Source: Paraburkholderia sp. CNPSo 3272 (GTDB taxonomy: Bacteria > Pseudomonadota > Gammaproteobacteria > Burkholderiales > Burkholderiaceae). From it: a stretch of DNA of 58,813 nt. Under the pieces are notes generated by a model, which was not told the origin of the DNA, ran no database searches, and saw only the letters and a list, made by a program, of their open reading frames with translations. The DNA is taken from positions 1 to 58,813 of the forward strand of contig NZ_JAMBPQ010000045.1 in NCBI RefSeq assembly GCF_024206495.1, written 5' to 3'. The position numbers were made by a program, and so were the translations under genes. Shown in pieces: positions 44,305 to 53,423 of the stretch. Numbering within the stretch: position 1 is the stretch's first letter; each line of letters starts with the position of its first letter.

Positions 44305-45077
44305 AGTGGTGAACTCCTTCCTCGTAATAAATCGGGCAATAGACTGCAAATTTGACAATCGACCTATCCAGGCTGCGGCTTCCTTGTCGCCACGCGCCTT
44401 GCAGGCGTTCCGTACCGCTAACCGCGCCGGAGATCCGGACACAGACCCGACGCAGTTGTGAAGCGGCAAGAGAGCGCACACGCGGCGGTTCAGGCGGTAA
44501 ACGCGCAGGGTTCGTGGCCGTTGACACAGAAGCTGTCAAATTCCCTACGCCGTCCGAGTCGGCATTATCCCGGTCCAGGGTAAATACCGGCTAGATCATT
44601 TCAAAGTCTTTACCTTGTTACAAAGCGGAAACACTCCGCAACCCATTGTTTTCCAAGAGAGTTCTAGAGTGGATGCTGCAGTGCGGGAATCACCGGCGGC
44701 CGGTTATCGCGGCGACCGTGCGCATCAATCGATCCTGGGCGTTTCCCTGTTCGCCACCCGCGTGTTGCGAGCAAGCACAGCGCTTTTCCGAATGCAATCC
44801 ATAATTCTATCTCTAAAACACGTATCTCTAAAACGGTCCACGGTTCCTGTTGAACCTCCACTGCAACAACGTGTCCCCAATCTGTATCCCGCGCTATCGT
44901 GTCGCGATATGATGCGCGTCCGCCGGGCACAGGCGGTGCGTGCGGCGCATGGGGTGTTTACAATGCGGTAAGTCCGCCTTCGTTGCCGCGCGCCCGGAGC
45001 CATTCGTCGCCTCAGCGCCCGCTATCTTCCTTTGAACTTGCACGGACGAAATTCCGTCAGACCGACCACCCGATCAA
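44305..45077. other. 773-bp region without a convincing gene
   Basis: The stretch separates two divergent genes and is AT-richer in its middle (44590-44900). It contains a 15-bp near-tandem repeat (TATCTCTAAAACACG at 44808-44822, TATCTCTAAAACGG at 44823-44836) and a GCCGTCC-type dyad near 44548. Frames of 80-118 codons occur on both strands but have no family features or ribosome-binding sites. It probably holds the promoters of both neighbours. Confidence 0.5.
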
Positions 45078-46913
45078 TTGGAACATCTGACCATCGCTCA
45101 GCGTAACGCCCACAACGCAAAGCTTGCGAGCTATGCGCGGCGCCCGCTCGCGTTCCTTTTCCGCTACATCAAGCGCCATCCGTTCGCCCACACTGTCGTG
45201 CTCGCCAGCGTGTTCGCGGCCGTCGGCTGCGCGCTTGCGTCGCAGTACGCCATCAAGCATCTGATCGACGTGCTCGGAGCGGGACGCCATCATCCGGGCC
45301 CGCTGTGGACCGCGTTCGCCATCCTCGTCGGCCTGATCGCCGCCGACAACCTGCTCTGGCGGGTCGGCGGCTGGTTCGCGGCGCACACCTTCGTCACCGT
45401 AACGGGCGACCTGCGGCGCGACCTCTTCCAGTACCTGAGCGGACACTCGCCCACTTACTACGCCGAAAAACAGCCCGGCACGCTCGCCAGCCGCATCACC
45501 GCGACGTCGAACGCCGTCTATACGGCCGAGAACACTACCGCCTGGAACGTGCTGCCGCCCTGTATCGCCGTGGCCGGCGCGATCGTCATGATCATCGCGG
45601 TGAACCCGCTGATGGCGGCGGGCCTCCTGCTCTGCTCGGCAATCCTTTCGGTGATCCTCTTCAAGCTGGCCGGGCGCGGCTCGTCGCGCCACCATACCTT
45701 CGCCTCGAAAGCGGCCGCGGTGGATGGCGAGCTCGTCGACGTGATCGGCAACATGGCGCTCGTGCGCGCCTTCGGCATGACGTTCCGCGAGCAAAAGCGC
45801 TTCGGCTCGACCGTCAAAGCCGAACTCGACGCGCGCCGCTCGAGCCTGCTCTACCTCGAAAGGCTGCGTCTGCTGCACGCCGTGATCACGGCCATGCTGT
45901 CCGCCGGCCTGCTCGGCTGGGCGCTGTGGCTTTGGGATCAGGGCAAGGCGACGTCGGGCGACATCGTGCTGGTCAGCTCGCTCGGCTTCACGATCCTGCA
46001 CGGCACGCGCGACCTCGCCGTCGCGCTCGTGGACGTGACCCAGCACGTGGCACGCCTCGCCGAGGCCGTGCAGACGCTGCTGGAGCCGCACGGCATGCCT
46101 GACCGCGACGACGCCAAGGAGCTCGTGGCCCAAGGCGGCCGCGTCGATTTCGAAGGCGTGACCTTCGCGTATCCGCACCGCAAGGCGATCCTCGACCATT
46201 TCGACCTGCGCATCGAGGCCGGTCAGCGCGTGGGTCTGATCGGCAAATCCGGCGCCGGTAAGACCACGGTGCTCGCGCTGCTGCAGCACTTCTACGACGC
46301 CCAGGCCGGCGCGATCAAGATCGACGGCCAGGACATCGCCCATGTCACCCAGGACAGCCTGCGCCACGCCATCGCGCTCGTGCCGCAGGACATTTCGCTG
46401 CTGCACCGCTCGATCTACGAAAACATCGCCTACGGCCGCCCCGAGGCGAGCCGCGAGGAAGTGCTCGCCGCGGCCCGCGAGGCGCGCTGCGCCGAATTCA
46501 TCGAGGCGATGCCCGAGGGCTACGACACGATCGTGGGCGACCGCGGCGTGAAGCTGTCGGGCGGCCAGCGTCAGCGCATCGCGATCGCGCGCGCCATTCT
46601 CAAGAACTCGCCGATCCTGCTGCTCGACGAGGCCACGTCGGCGCTAGACAGCGCGTCCGAAGAGGCCATCCAGCAGGCGCTCGACCGGCTGATGGTGGGC
46701 CGCACGGTGATCGCGATCGCACACCGCCTCTCCACGCTCAACAACTTCGACCGCATCATCGTGATGAGCGCGGGCAAGGTGATCGACGACGGCAGTCCGG
46801 AAGAACTGCGCAACCGTCCGGGCCTCTACCGCGACCTCCTCGCCAAGCAGTATGGCAAACAGTCCACGCTGCATCTGGGCAGCAAGAAGGCCGACGAAAA
46901 GCACGTGGCCTGA
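45078..46913 (+). CDS. ABC exporter, fused permease-ATPase (MsbA/lipid exporter type)
   Basis: This 611-aa half-transporter has a six-helix transmembrane domain (about residues 30-320) and an ATPase domain with Walker A GKSGAGKT, Q-loop VPQDISLLHRSI, signature LSGGQRQRIAIARA and Walker B ILLLDEATSALD. The start is probably the TTG at 45078: an in-frame TGA lies about 50 bp upstream and no ATG precedes the first helix. It acts as a homodimer; its substrate (lipid, drug or peptide) is not revealed by the neighbours. Confidence 0.9.
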   Translation: MEHLTIAQRNAHNAKLASYARRPLAFLFRYIKRHPFAHTVVLASVFAAVGCALASQYAIKHLIDVLGAGRHHPGPLWTAFAILVGLIAADNLLWRVGGWFAAHTFVTVTGDLRRDLFQYLSGHSPTYYAEKQPGTLASRITATSNAVYTAENTTAWNVLPPCIAVAGAIVMIIAVNPLMAAGLLLCSAILSVILFKLAGRGSSRHHTFASKAAAVDGELVDVIGNMALVRAFGMTFREQKRFGSTVKAELDARRSSLLYLERLRLLHAVITAMLSAGLLGWALWLWDQGKATSGDIVLVSSLGFTILHGTRDLAVALVDVTQHVARLAEAVQTLLEPHGMPDRDDAKELVAQGGRVDFEGVTFAYPHRKAILDHFDLRIEAGQRVGLIGKSGAGKTTVLALLQHFYDAQAGAIKIDGQDIAHVTQDSLRHAIALVPQDISLLHRSIYENIAYGRPEASREEVLAAAREARCAEFIEAMPEGYDTIVGDRGVKLSGGQRQRIAIARAILKNSPILLLDEATSALDSASEEAIQQALDRLMVGRTVIAIAHRLSTLNNFDRIIVMSAGKVIDDGSPEELRNRPGLYRDLLAKQYGKQSTLHLGSKKADEKHVA

Positions 46914-46974
46914 CACCGCCGCGCAGGCGGGCGCATCGCCCGCTGGGCGTTGCCCAAGACTCCCCAGCGCGAAA

Positions 46975-47012
46975 AAACGCCGCTTCAGTACATCGACTGA
47001 AGCGGCTTTTTT
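46975..47012. terminator. Bidirectional terminator between the ABC gene and otsA
   Basis: GCCGCTTCAGT pairs with ACTGAAGCGGC around ACATCG, flanked by A6 and T6. Confidence 0.93.
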
Positions 47013-47044
47013 CGCCCTCGCGTGAGGGCGCGAGGCGCGGGTGC

Positions 47045-48475
47045 TCAGCCCTGCGCGCGCTCGAGCGGCGGCACGCTCACCCGTTGCCGCACGCTGACCC
47101 GGCCTAGATCGCGCATGAAGCGGTCGCGCCAGACCGAGACATTGTTCTCGCGCAACTGGGCCATCATGTCCTGATAGCGCGCGAGGCGCTCGGCGAGCGG
47201 CATGGCAAGGGCGGTACCTAGCGCATCGGCCATGCCGTCGATATCGAGCGGATTGACGATCAGCGCGCCGGAAAGCTCCTGCGCCGCGCCGGCAAAGCGC
47301 GAGAGCACGAGCACGCCAGGATCCTCGGGATCCTGCGCCGACACGTATTCCTTGGCGACGAGGTTCATGCCGTCGCGCAGCGGCGTGACATAGCCCACGT
47401 CCGACGCCCGGAACAGCGCGGCCAGCACCGCCCGTTCGTACTGACGGTGGATGTACCAGATCGGCGTCCAGTCGAGTTCGGCGTAACGGCCGTTGATGCG
47501 CCCCGACTCCGCCTCGAGGCGCAGCCGGATGTCCTGATACGCATGAAGGTCGGCGCGCGTGGGCGGCGCGATCTGCACGAACGAGACCTTGTTGCGCTGC
47601 GCCGGGGTGTGGTCGAGCAGGCGTTCGAAGGCACGGAAGCGCTCCACGAGCCCCTTCGAGTAGTCGAGCCGGTCCACGCTCATGATGACCTTGCGCCCGT
47701 GCAGCGTGGACTTGAGCGTGCGCACCGGCTTGCCGCGCTCGCCGGCCTTGGCGAGTTCCGCGATCTCGTCGGGATAGACGCCGATCGGGTAATCGCCCGC
47801 GCAGAGCGTCTGCCCGAACGCCTCGATGCGCGTGAGGCCGTCCGGCTGCATCGCCGTCGTGCCCCCCGCCTCGTTCACTACGTAGTCGCAGAAAGCGCGC
47901 AGATCGGGTTTGGTCTGGAAGCCGAGCAGGTCGAACGCGCAGAGCGCCTCTACCAGTTCGCGATGCGGAGGCACCGCGAGCAGCACCTGCGAGGCCGGAA
48001 ACGGAATGTGCAGGAAGAAGCCGATGCGGTTCTTCACGCCCGCCGCGCGCAGCGCCTGGGCGAACGGAATGAGGTGATAGTCGTGTACCCAGATCACGTC
48101 GTCCTCGCGCAGCAGCGGCACGAGCTGCTGCGCGAGCCACGCGTTCACGCGGCTATAGCCCTCGTATTCGTGGCGGTCGTACTGGACGAGATCGGCGCGG
48201 TAGTGGAACGCGGGCCAGAGCGTCGCGTTCGAGAAACCGCGGTAGTACTGGTCGTAGTCGCGCCGCAGCAGGCCGATGGTGGCGAAGGTCACGGGACCGC
48301 GCTCCTCGAGCACGATCTGCGGCTGGCCGGAGGTGAGCACGTCACCGCTCCAGCCGAACCACATGCCGCCGGTTTCCTTGAGCGCGTCGTACACGCCCAC
48401 GGCGAGGCCGCCCGCGGCCGGACCGCCTTCGGAAATCGGCGCGACGCGGTTCGACACGATGATCAATCGGCTCAT
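47045..48475 (-). CDS. otsA: Trehalose-6-phosphate synthase
   Basis: This 476-aa GT20 enzyme begins RLIIVSNRVAP and has the glucose-6-phosphate and UDP-glucose binding regions VWVHDYHLIPFAQALR, SVDRLDYSKGLVERFRAFE and RDGMNLVAKEYVSAQ. It makes trehalose-6-phosphate from UDP-glucose and glucose-6-phosphate, an osmotic and desiccation response. It lies 112 bp downstream of otsB on the same strand. Confidence 0.97.
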   Translation of the reverse strand: MSRLIIVSNRVAPISEGGPAAGGLAVGVYDALKETGGMWFGWSGDVLTSGQPQIVLEERGPVTFATIGLLRRDYDQYYRGFSNATLWPAFHYRADLVQYDRHEYEGYSRVNAWLAQQLVPLLREDDVIWVHDYHLIPFAQALRAAGVKNRIGFFLHIPFPASQVLLAVPPHRELVEALCAFDLLGFQTKPDLRAFCDYVVNEAGGTTAMQPDGLTRIEAFGQTLCAGDYPIGVYPDEIAELAKAGERGKPVRTLKSTLHGRKVIMSVDRLDYSKGLVERFRAFERLLDHTPAQRNKVSFVQIAPPTRADLHAYQDIRLRLEAESGRINGRYAELDWTPIWYIHRQYERAVLAALFRASDVGYVTPLRDGMNLVAKEYVSAQDPEDPGVLVLSRFAGAAQELSGALIVNPLDIDGMADALGTALAMPLAERLARYQDMMAQLRENNVSVWRDRFMRDLGRVSVRQRVSVPPLERAQG

Positions 48476-48587
48476 GAGGGGCGGGGTCCGTGCAGGAAAT
48501 CAGGAAGGCGCGGCGCGTGCGAGGCGAAGCCTCGGCTCGGCCAGGTCAGGCAATCTACGTATGAGGTGAAGCGAGGCATGCGTACGG

Positions 48588-49358
48588 TCACCGGGCGCCC
48601 GGCATGGCCGCAACGAGCGATGAGAGCCAGCCGAACAAGGCGTCGACCGAGTCGACGCGCGTCTGCGCGATGGTGTCGCCGCCGCCGACCTTGATCGACA
48701 GGCCGCCCAGCGCGTTGACGACGGCGAAGCCTTTCTCGTCGGTCAGGTCGTCGCCGGCGAACACCGGGCGGCGGCCCGCGAACGGCGGCTCGTCGAGGAA
48801 CGCGCGCAGCGCGCGGCCCTTGTCGACGTCCTTCGGCTTGATTTCGTAGACCATCTTGCCGGGCTGGAGTACGTAGGCGTCGGCGTAATCGGCGGCGAGG
48901 CGCTCGGTCGCGGCGCGCGCCGTGCCCTCGTGCTCCGGGGCGTTGCGGTAGTGCAGCGCGAGCGACGCGCCCTTGATCTCGAGCAGCATGCCCGCATGCG
49001 TGCGCACCACCTCCGCGAGCACCTGCTCCATGTGCAGCAAGCGCTCGTCGTTGAAGCCGACACGCTGCGTGTCGCCGTTGGCGTCGCGCCGCTCGGCGCC
49101 GTGCAGGCCCGCCACGGGCAGATCGGGCATGCCGAGAAAACCGTCGATGCTCTCGATGCCGCGCCCGGAAACGATAGCCACCGCGCCGTGCGTCGCGCGG
49201 CGCAGTTCGTGCAGCAGCGCGAGCATGTCCGGTCGGACGAGCACGCCATCGGGCGTGGGCGCGAGATCGACGAGCGTGCCGTCGAAATCGAAGAAAAATG
49301 CCGTCTGTTCAGGCGGCAGGACTGCCGGAAGTGCTTGCATTGCGTTCTTTTCACCCAT
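48588..49358 (-). CDS. otsB: Trehalose-6-phosphate phosphatase
   Basis: This 256-aa HAD hydrolase has motif I FFFDFDGTLVDLAP, motif II AIVSGRG and motif IV FAGDDLTDEKGF. It dephosphorylates the OtsA product. The start at 49358 (MGEKNAM) and an in-frame ATG at 49340 are equally possible; neither has a strong ribosome-binding site. It is the first gene of otsB-otsA and is divergent from sco1. Confidence 0.95.
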   Translation of the reverse strand: MGEKNAMQALPAVLPPEQTAFFFDFDGTLVDLAPTPDGVLVRPDMLALLHELRRATHGAVAIVSGRGIESIDGFLGMPDLPVAGLHGAERRDANGDTQRVGFNDERLLHMEQVLAEVVRTHAGMLLEIKGASLALHYRNAPEHEGTARAATERLAADYADAYVLQPGKMVYEIKPKDVDKGRALRAFLDEPPFAGRRPVFAGDDLTDEKGFAVVNALGGLSIKVGGGDTIAQTRVDSVDALFGWLSSLVAAMPGAR

Positions 49359-49699
49359 CGGCCTGCTGGCCCGGTATGGCCCCTGGCTGCGCCCAGGGAA
49401 AGTGTGCGAATCTTACCGCGCCTTGGATCGATTATCGAGAAAGTAAGGGGCTGACCGCCTGTGCAGGCATCCCTGACTCGAAGATGCGGCATATCGACGC
49501 GAGCGATTGGCACGACCGGGGCGCTCGCGACCGCGCGGACCTAATTTTGCTACAGTCGCAGCGACAAGCCGAGCCCGGTGGTCTGAGCGAGCGCGGCCAA
49601 CGTAATCCAATCGAGTCGACGAGATTGCCTTTGCTCCCCACCTTCGAGCCCACGCTGCGCACGTTCCGCGCCCGCGTGAGCGGCCTTCTTCGCGGCGGC
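49359..49699. other. 341-bp divergent region between otsB and sco1
   Basis: It contains a possible plus-strand extended -10 (TGC then TACAGT at 49551-49556) for sco1 and nothing else recognised. A TTG at 49625 is in frame with sco1 and could be an earlier start. Confidence 0.4.
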
Positions 49700-50293
49700 A
49701 TGCGCAAACTGCGGCACGCGGCGGTGATGGCGGGCACTGTGCTGCTCGCGGCGTGCTCGCACCCGGGCGAGCCGTGGCAGCTCACAAACGTGAGCGGCCA
49801 TCTGCCCGACCTCGACTTCGCGCTCACGGCCGACAACGGCCAGCGCGTGACGGGCGCCAGCTTTCGCGGGGACACGACGCTCGTCTACTTCGGCTACACG
49901 CATTGCCCGGACGTCTGTCCGGAAACCATGGCGCGCCTGATGCAGGTTATAGCCAAGCTCGGCCCCGATGCCGGCAAAGTGCGGATACTCTTCATCAGCG
50001 TCGATCCGGCGCGGGATACGCCGCAGGCACTGCACACCTATGTCGGCGCGTTCGACGCCCAGCATGCGCGCGGCTTGACCGGTACCGGCGCCCAGATCGA
50101 GTCGCTCGCGCGGCGCTACCGCGTGGCCTACCAGATGGAAAAGCGCGACCCCGACGGCAGCTACGAAGTCACGCACAGTTCGGCCGTCTATGTGTTCGAC
50201 GCGCAAGGTCATGCGCGCCTGCTCGCCACCGACCACGACTCTGCGGACGCGATCGCGCATGACCTGCGCCGCGTCATAAACGACACGGCGTGA
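49700..50293 (+). CDS. SCO1/SenC-type copper metallochaperone
   Basis: This 197-aa lipoprotein (lipobox LLAACSHPG) has a thioredoxin fold with the copper motif THCPDVCP and the conserved His in EVTHSSAVYVF. Sco proteins deliver copper to, or reduce, the CuA site of cytochrome c oxidase. The start ATG at 49700 has no good ribosome-binding site; a TTG at 49625 would add 25 residues. The stop overlaps the upstream part of the next leader, and PCuAC and CtaG genes follow. Confidence 0.93.
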   Translation: MRKLRHAAVMAGTVLLAACSHPGEPWQLTNVSGHLPDLDFALTADNGQRVTGASFRGDTTLVYFGYTHCPDVCPETMARLMQVIAKLGPDAGKVRILFISVDPARDTPQALHTYVGAFDAQHARGLTGTGAQIESLARRYRVAYQMEKRDPDGSYEVTHSSAVYVFDAQGHARLLATDHDSADAIAHDLRRVINDTA

Positions 50294-50358
50294 ACGCATA
50301 CCGCCTCGCCGGTCCAATCACGGGTTTTGACGCAACACCAATCGCAACAGGAAACGTT

Positions 50359-50823
50359 ATGACGAAGAATCTGAAGTCTCTCACCGTCTCGCTCGGCTGC
50401 GCGCTGAGCACCTTCGGTGCACTCGCCGCCTTCGCGCCCGCCGCACACGCCGCCGGCACGCTGAGCGCGCAGGACGCATGGGTGCGCTGGCTACCCAACG
50501 ACCTCCCGGCCGCGGGCTATGTGACGCTCAAGAACGATGGCGACCTGCCCGTCGATCTCGTGGGTGTATCGAGCGACGCTTACGGCATGGTCATGCTGCA
50601 TCAGACGGTCTCGAACGGCTCGACGCAGAAGATGATCATGGTGCACAAGGCGACGGTGCCCGCGCACGGCACGCTGGCCATCGCGCCGGGCGGCTATCAC
50701 CTGATGCTGGAGAAGGCGAAGCACAAGGTCGCGCCGGGCGACACGGTGAACGTGAAGCTGCAGTTCTCGGACGGGGAAACACTCGACACGCCGTTCGCGG
50801 TCAAGCCGCCCGCGGGGCAGTGA
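50359..50823 (+). CDS. Periplasmic copper chaperone PCu(A)C
   Basis: This 154-aa protein has a signal peptide ending in PAAHA before AGTLSAQDAW and the copper motif with Met/His ligands in MVMLHQTVSNG, MIMVHKATVPAHG and YHLMLEKAK (H-M-x-M type). PCuAC binds Cu(I) and loads cytochrome oxidase together with Sco. AGGA precedes the ATG at 50359. The gene is in an apparent sco1-pcuAC-ctaG operon. Confidence 0.92.
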   Translation: MTKNLKSLTVSLGCALSTFGALAAFAPAAHAAGTLSAQDAWVRWLPNDLPAAGYVTLKNDGDLPVDLVGVSSDAYGMVMLHQTVSNGSTQKMIMVHKATVPAHGTLAIAPGGYHLMLEKAKHKVAPGDTVNVKLQFSDGETLDTPFAVKPPAGQ

Positions 50824-50912
50824 GTCCGCAGCAATACCACCGCGCGCGCATACACCGCATTTGCCATTGGTTGCGCGCGCAAGCATGTTGAATCCGCGAT
50901 GAAGCCGCCGCC

Positions 50913-51806
50913 ATGCTCGCGATAACCCTGCTCTACTGGCTCCAGCCCTGGGAGCCCTCGCCGACCGTGATGATCTGCACCCTGCTCGCGGCGGTGTTGT
51001 TCGTGCGCGGCAAGCGGCACGCGCGGGTGTCGCTTGCGCGCCAGATCTCATTCTGGTTCGGGCTTGGTGCGCTCTACGTCGTGCTGCATACGCGTCTCGA
51101 GTACTACTTCGAGCACGAGTTCTTCATGCATCGCGCGCAGCACCTGGTGCTGCACCACCTGGGGCCGTTCTTCATCGCGCTCGCCTACCCGGGCGCGGCG
51201 CTGCGCGCGGGCATTCCGTTCAGGTGGCGGCAACGCTTCGTGCGCCCCGCGCTCGCCGCGCGGCCCGTGCGCGTGGCGCTCGACATCGTTATGCATCCCG
51301 TCGTCGCGGTCGGGCTCTTCGTCGGGCTCATCTACTTCTGGCTCTTTTCGCCGATCCACTTCATCGCGATGCTCGACTGGCGTCTTTACCGCCTCATGAA
51401 CTGGAGCATGGTGATCGACGGGCTGTTGTTCTGGTGGCTCGTGCTCGACTCGCGCCCCGCGCCGCCCGCGCGCCTTTCGCCGGGCAAGCGCGTGCTCGTC
51501 GTGATCGCGGCGATTCCGCCGCAGATCGTGCTCGGCGCGTTCATCTTCTTCACGCCGCGCGAGCTTTACCCGGTCTATTCGATCTGCGGCCGCGCGTTCA
51601 CCTGGCTCTCGCCCATGCGCGACCAGCAGATCGGCGGGCTGCTGCTGTGGATTCCGGGGTCGATGATGAGCGTGGTCGGCGCGCTGGTCGCGCTGCGCCA
51701 CTGGATGCGGCTATCCGGACGCGGACGCTTGCAGCGGGACCGGCGCCCCGGCATGCGTCCGGCCGACGGCGAGCGTCACGCGGAAAAGCGCACCTTGCGT
51801 ACGTAA
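50913..51806 (+). CDS. CtaG-type cytochrome c oxidase assembly membrane protein
   Basis: This 297-aa protein has about seven hydrophobic segments, with His-rich loops (EHEFFMHRAQHLVLHH, FSPIHFIAMLDWR) typical of the caa3_CtaG (COG3336) family involved in copper-centre assembly. An Arg-rich cytoplasmic tail follows. It starts 89 bp after the PCuAC gene, completing the copper-delivery operon. Confidence 0.9.
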   Translation: MLAITLLYWLQPWEPSPTVMICTLLAAVLFVRGKRHARVSLARQISFWFGLGALYVVLHTRLEYYFEHEFFMHRAQHLVLHHLGPFFIALAYPGAALRAGIPFRWRQRFVRPALAARPVRVALDIVMHPVVAVGLFVGLIYFWLFSPIHFIAMLDWRLYRLMNWSMVIDGLLFWWLVLDSRPAPPARLSPGKRVLVVIAAIPPQIVLGAFIFFTPRELYPVYSICGRAFTWLSPMRDQQIGGLLLWIPGSMMSVVGALVALRHWMRLSGRGRLQRDRRPGMRPADGERHAEKRTLRT

Positions 51807-51833
51807 CGCACTCGAGTGCCGGCGCAAGGTGCG
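51789..51833. terminator. Nested dyads between ctaG and the convergent GNAT gene
   Basis: CGCACCTTGCG (51789-51799) pairs with CGCAAGGTGCG (51823-51833), enclosing the palindrome GCACTCGAGTGC (51808-51819). It spans the ctaG stop. There is no U-run, so any termination would rely on Rho or the structure itself. Confidence 0.5.
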
Positions 51834-51845
51834 ACGAACGTCAAC

Positions 51846-52334
51846 TCAGGCCGAGCGCATCCAGACGTGCGCAATGCCGTCCTCGTCGTGAATCTCGCCG
51901 ACGGGTGAGAAGCCGAACGCACCGTAGAACTTCTGCAGGTGCGCCTGGGCATGCAGACGCATCGCGACATCCGGCCATTGACATTCGATCTGCGCGATGG
52001 CGCGTTCGAGCAGCGCGTTGCCGAGCTTGATGCCGCGGTGGTTTCGCGACGTCACCACGCGGCCGATGCGAACGTCGGCGTCCTGCGCGTCGGGCAGCAG
52101 CACGCGCAAGTAGCCCGCAAGCTCTCGCGCGCCACCCTGCTCGCTCCATGCGAACAGATGCCACGCGCCGAAGTCGAGACCGTCGATGTCGCCGTACACG
52201 CAGTTCTGCTCGACGACGAACGCGTCGGAGCGCAGCTTGAGCATGGCGTAGACTTCGCGCGCGTCGAGCGCATCAAAGGCTTCCCATTGCCAGTCGAATT
52301 GGGGCAGCGGCAAGGCGGTGGACTGCACGGTCAT
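51846..52334 (-). CDS. GNAT family N-acetyltransferase (ElaA-like)
   Basis: This 162-aa protein has the ElaA-type N-terminus FDALDAREVYAMLKLRSDAFVVEQNC and the acetyl-CoA motif VRIGRVVTSRNHRGIKLGNALLE. The C-terminal HAQAHLQKFYGAFGFSPVGE is typical of the family. The substrate is unknown. It converges with ctaG. Confidence 0.9.
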   Translation of the reverse strand: MTVQSTALPLPQFDWQWEAFDALDAREVYAMLKLRSDAFVVEQNCVYGDIDGLDFGAWHLFAWSEQGGARELAGYLRVLLPDAQDADVRIGRVVTSRNHRGIKLGNALLERAIAQIECQWPDVAMRLHAQAHLQKFYGAFGFSPVGEIHDEDGIAHVWMRSA

Positions 52335-52420
52335 GGTCGGTGATTTCCATCAAAGCATCGTCAATGACCACGATTATGCCGCGCGCCGCGCGCGCCACAA
52401 ACCCGCCACTGCGCGAGCGC

Positions 52421-52693
52421 TCACTTGCGCCGGCGCGGTTGCTCGTATTTGCGCCAGTACTGGAACGGCTCCGCGTGCAGATCGATGTCGAGATCGACGA
52501 TGCGCGCCTGCATGCTCTCCTGCGCGTCGGCAATGGCCTTGTTGTAGACCGCCGGCGCGATCTCTTCGAGAAAGAAGCCCAGCAGCGCGCCCGCCGCGAC
52601 GTTGCCGATCGGCTCTTCCATGTTCGCGTCGAAATAGCGCTGGATGGAGGCGATCGCTTCGGTGCGCGCGTCTTCGGGGAGTTCGATGGACAT
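52421..52693 (-). CDS. DUF2164 family protein
   Basis: This 90-aa protein has the family pattern SIQRYFDANMEEPIGNVAAG followed by ALLGFFLEEIAPAVYNKAIAD and LDIDLHAEPFQYWRK. Members are small cytosolic proteins of unknown function. Start ATG at 52693. Confidence 0.85.
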   Translation of the reverse strand: MSIELPEDARTEAIASIQRYFDANMEEPIGNVAAGALLGFFLEEIAPAVYNKAIADAQESMQARIVDLDIDLHAEPFQYWRKYEQPRRRK

Positions 52694-52776
52694 GTCGGAA
52701 GACCGGAGAGGAAGGGTTCCGGCTATTGTGCGCCACGTGCGTTGGCGCATCGCGAAAAATGCAGCAAAGCGCGCGC

Positions 52777-52810
52777 GAAAAACAAAAGCCACCCGAAGGT
52801 GGCTTTTGTT
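52777..52810. terminator. Terminator after tRNA-Cys
   Basis: On the minus strand AAAACAAAAGCCACC pairs with GGTGGCTTTTGTTTT around a TTCG tetraloop, followed by more T. It is bidirectional and 7 bp after the tRNA. Confidence 0.93.
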
Positions 52811-52817
52811 TTGCATC

Positions 52818-52891
52818 TGGAGGCGCGAGCCGGAGTCGAACCGGCCTACACGGCTTTGCAGGCCGCTGCATAACCGCTTTGCTATCGCGCC
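52818..52891 (-). tRNA. tRNA-Cys (anticodon GCA)
   Basis: The 74-nt cloverleaf has acceptor stem GGCGCGA/TCGCGCC, anticodon loop CTGCAAA (GCA), TΨC arm GGTTCGACTCC and an encoded CCA end. Confidence 0.95.
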
Positions 52892-52985
52892 AGAAGCGGA
52901 CTGACCAGGATGAGGCAAACTGCTTGCGCCAGCAACGACCGGACAGATTTGTTTGATGGCTTGATACGCTGACCAAAACCTGCCA

Positions 52986-53010
52986 AACAAAAAGGGAAGC
53001 GCTGCTTCCC
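52986..53010 (-). terminator. Terminator between tRNA-Gly and tRNA-Cys
   Basis: On the minus strand GGGAAGC/GCTTCCC with a 3-nt loop is followed by TTTTTGTTT, 9 bp after the first-listed tRNA-Gly. tRNA-Cys downstream may therefore need its own promoter. Confidence 0.85.
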
Positions 53011-53019
53011 CTTGGCATT

Positions 53020-53095
53020 TGGAGCGGGAGACGAGTCTCGAACTCGCGACCTCAACCTTGGCAAGGTTGCGCTCTACCAACTGAGCTACTCCCGC
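53020..53095 (-). tRNA. tRNA-Gly (anticodon GCC), copy 2 in transcription order
   Basis: The 76-nt cloverleaf has acceptor stem GCGGGAG/CTCCCGC, anticodon stem-loop CAACC-TTGCCAA-GGTTG (GCC), TΨC arm AGTTCGAGACT and an encoded CCA end. It is identical to the copy at 53174-53249. Confidence 0.97.
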
Positions 53096-53173
53096 AATGT
53101 CCTGCTTTACTGCGACTTTTACTGCTTCGGCACTTCGTTTTCTGTTACTGCAAAAACGCCGCACCTCAAATTC

Positions 53174-53249
53174 TGGAGCGGGAGACGAGTCTCGAACTCG
53201 CGACCTCAACCTTGGCAAGGTTGCGCTCTACCAACTGAGCTACTCCCGC
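53174..53249 (-). tRNA. tRNA-Gly (anticodon GCC), copy 1 in transcription order
   Basis: The same 76-nt tRNA-Gly as at 53020-53095, 78 bp upstream of it; the flanks differ, so the duplication is limited to the tRNA. It is transcribed from the strong promoter at 53356-53384. Confidence 0.97.
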
Positions 53250-53355
53250 GTATTTGCTTCAGACTTCGCCGAATTCACAACTAACTTCGGCCTATCTTCT
53301 GCGATCTCTACTGCATCTGCCTGATTGCTACTTTGTAGTGCAGCGGAGAAGTGAG

Positions 53356-53384
53356 ATTATGTATAACCCGCAGAATCGTGTCAA
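53356..53384 (-). promoter_or_regulatory. Promoter of the tRNA-Gly pair
   Basis: On the minus strand a perfect TTGACA (53379-53384) and CATAAT (53356-53361) are 17 bp apart, about 107 bp before the first tRNA. Confidence 0.85.
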
Positions 53385-53423
53385 CCCCTTCGTGTGATCT
53401 TTTTGGAAAAAGACATATGGGAT

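Noticed and set aside
44615..44971. A 118-codon plus-strand gene in the long gap
   Set aside because: No ribosome-binding site, no conserved motif and codon use unlike the neighbouring genes.
53020..53249. Segmental duplication including the tRNA-Gly flanks
   Set aside because: Only the tRNA is repeated; the flanking bases differ between copies.
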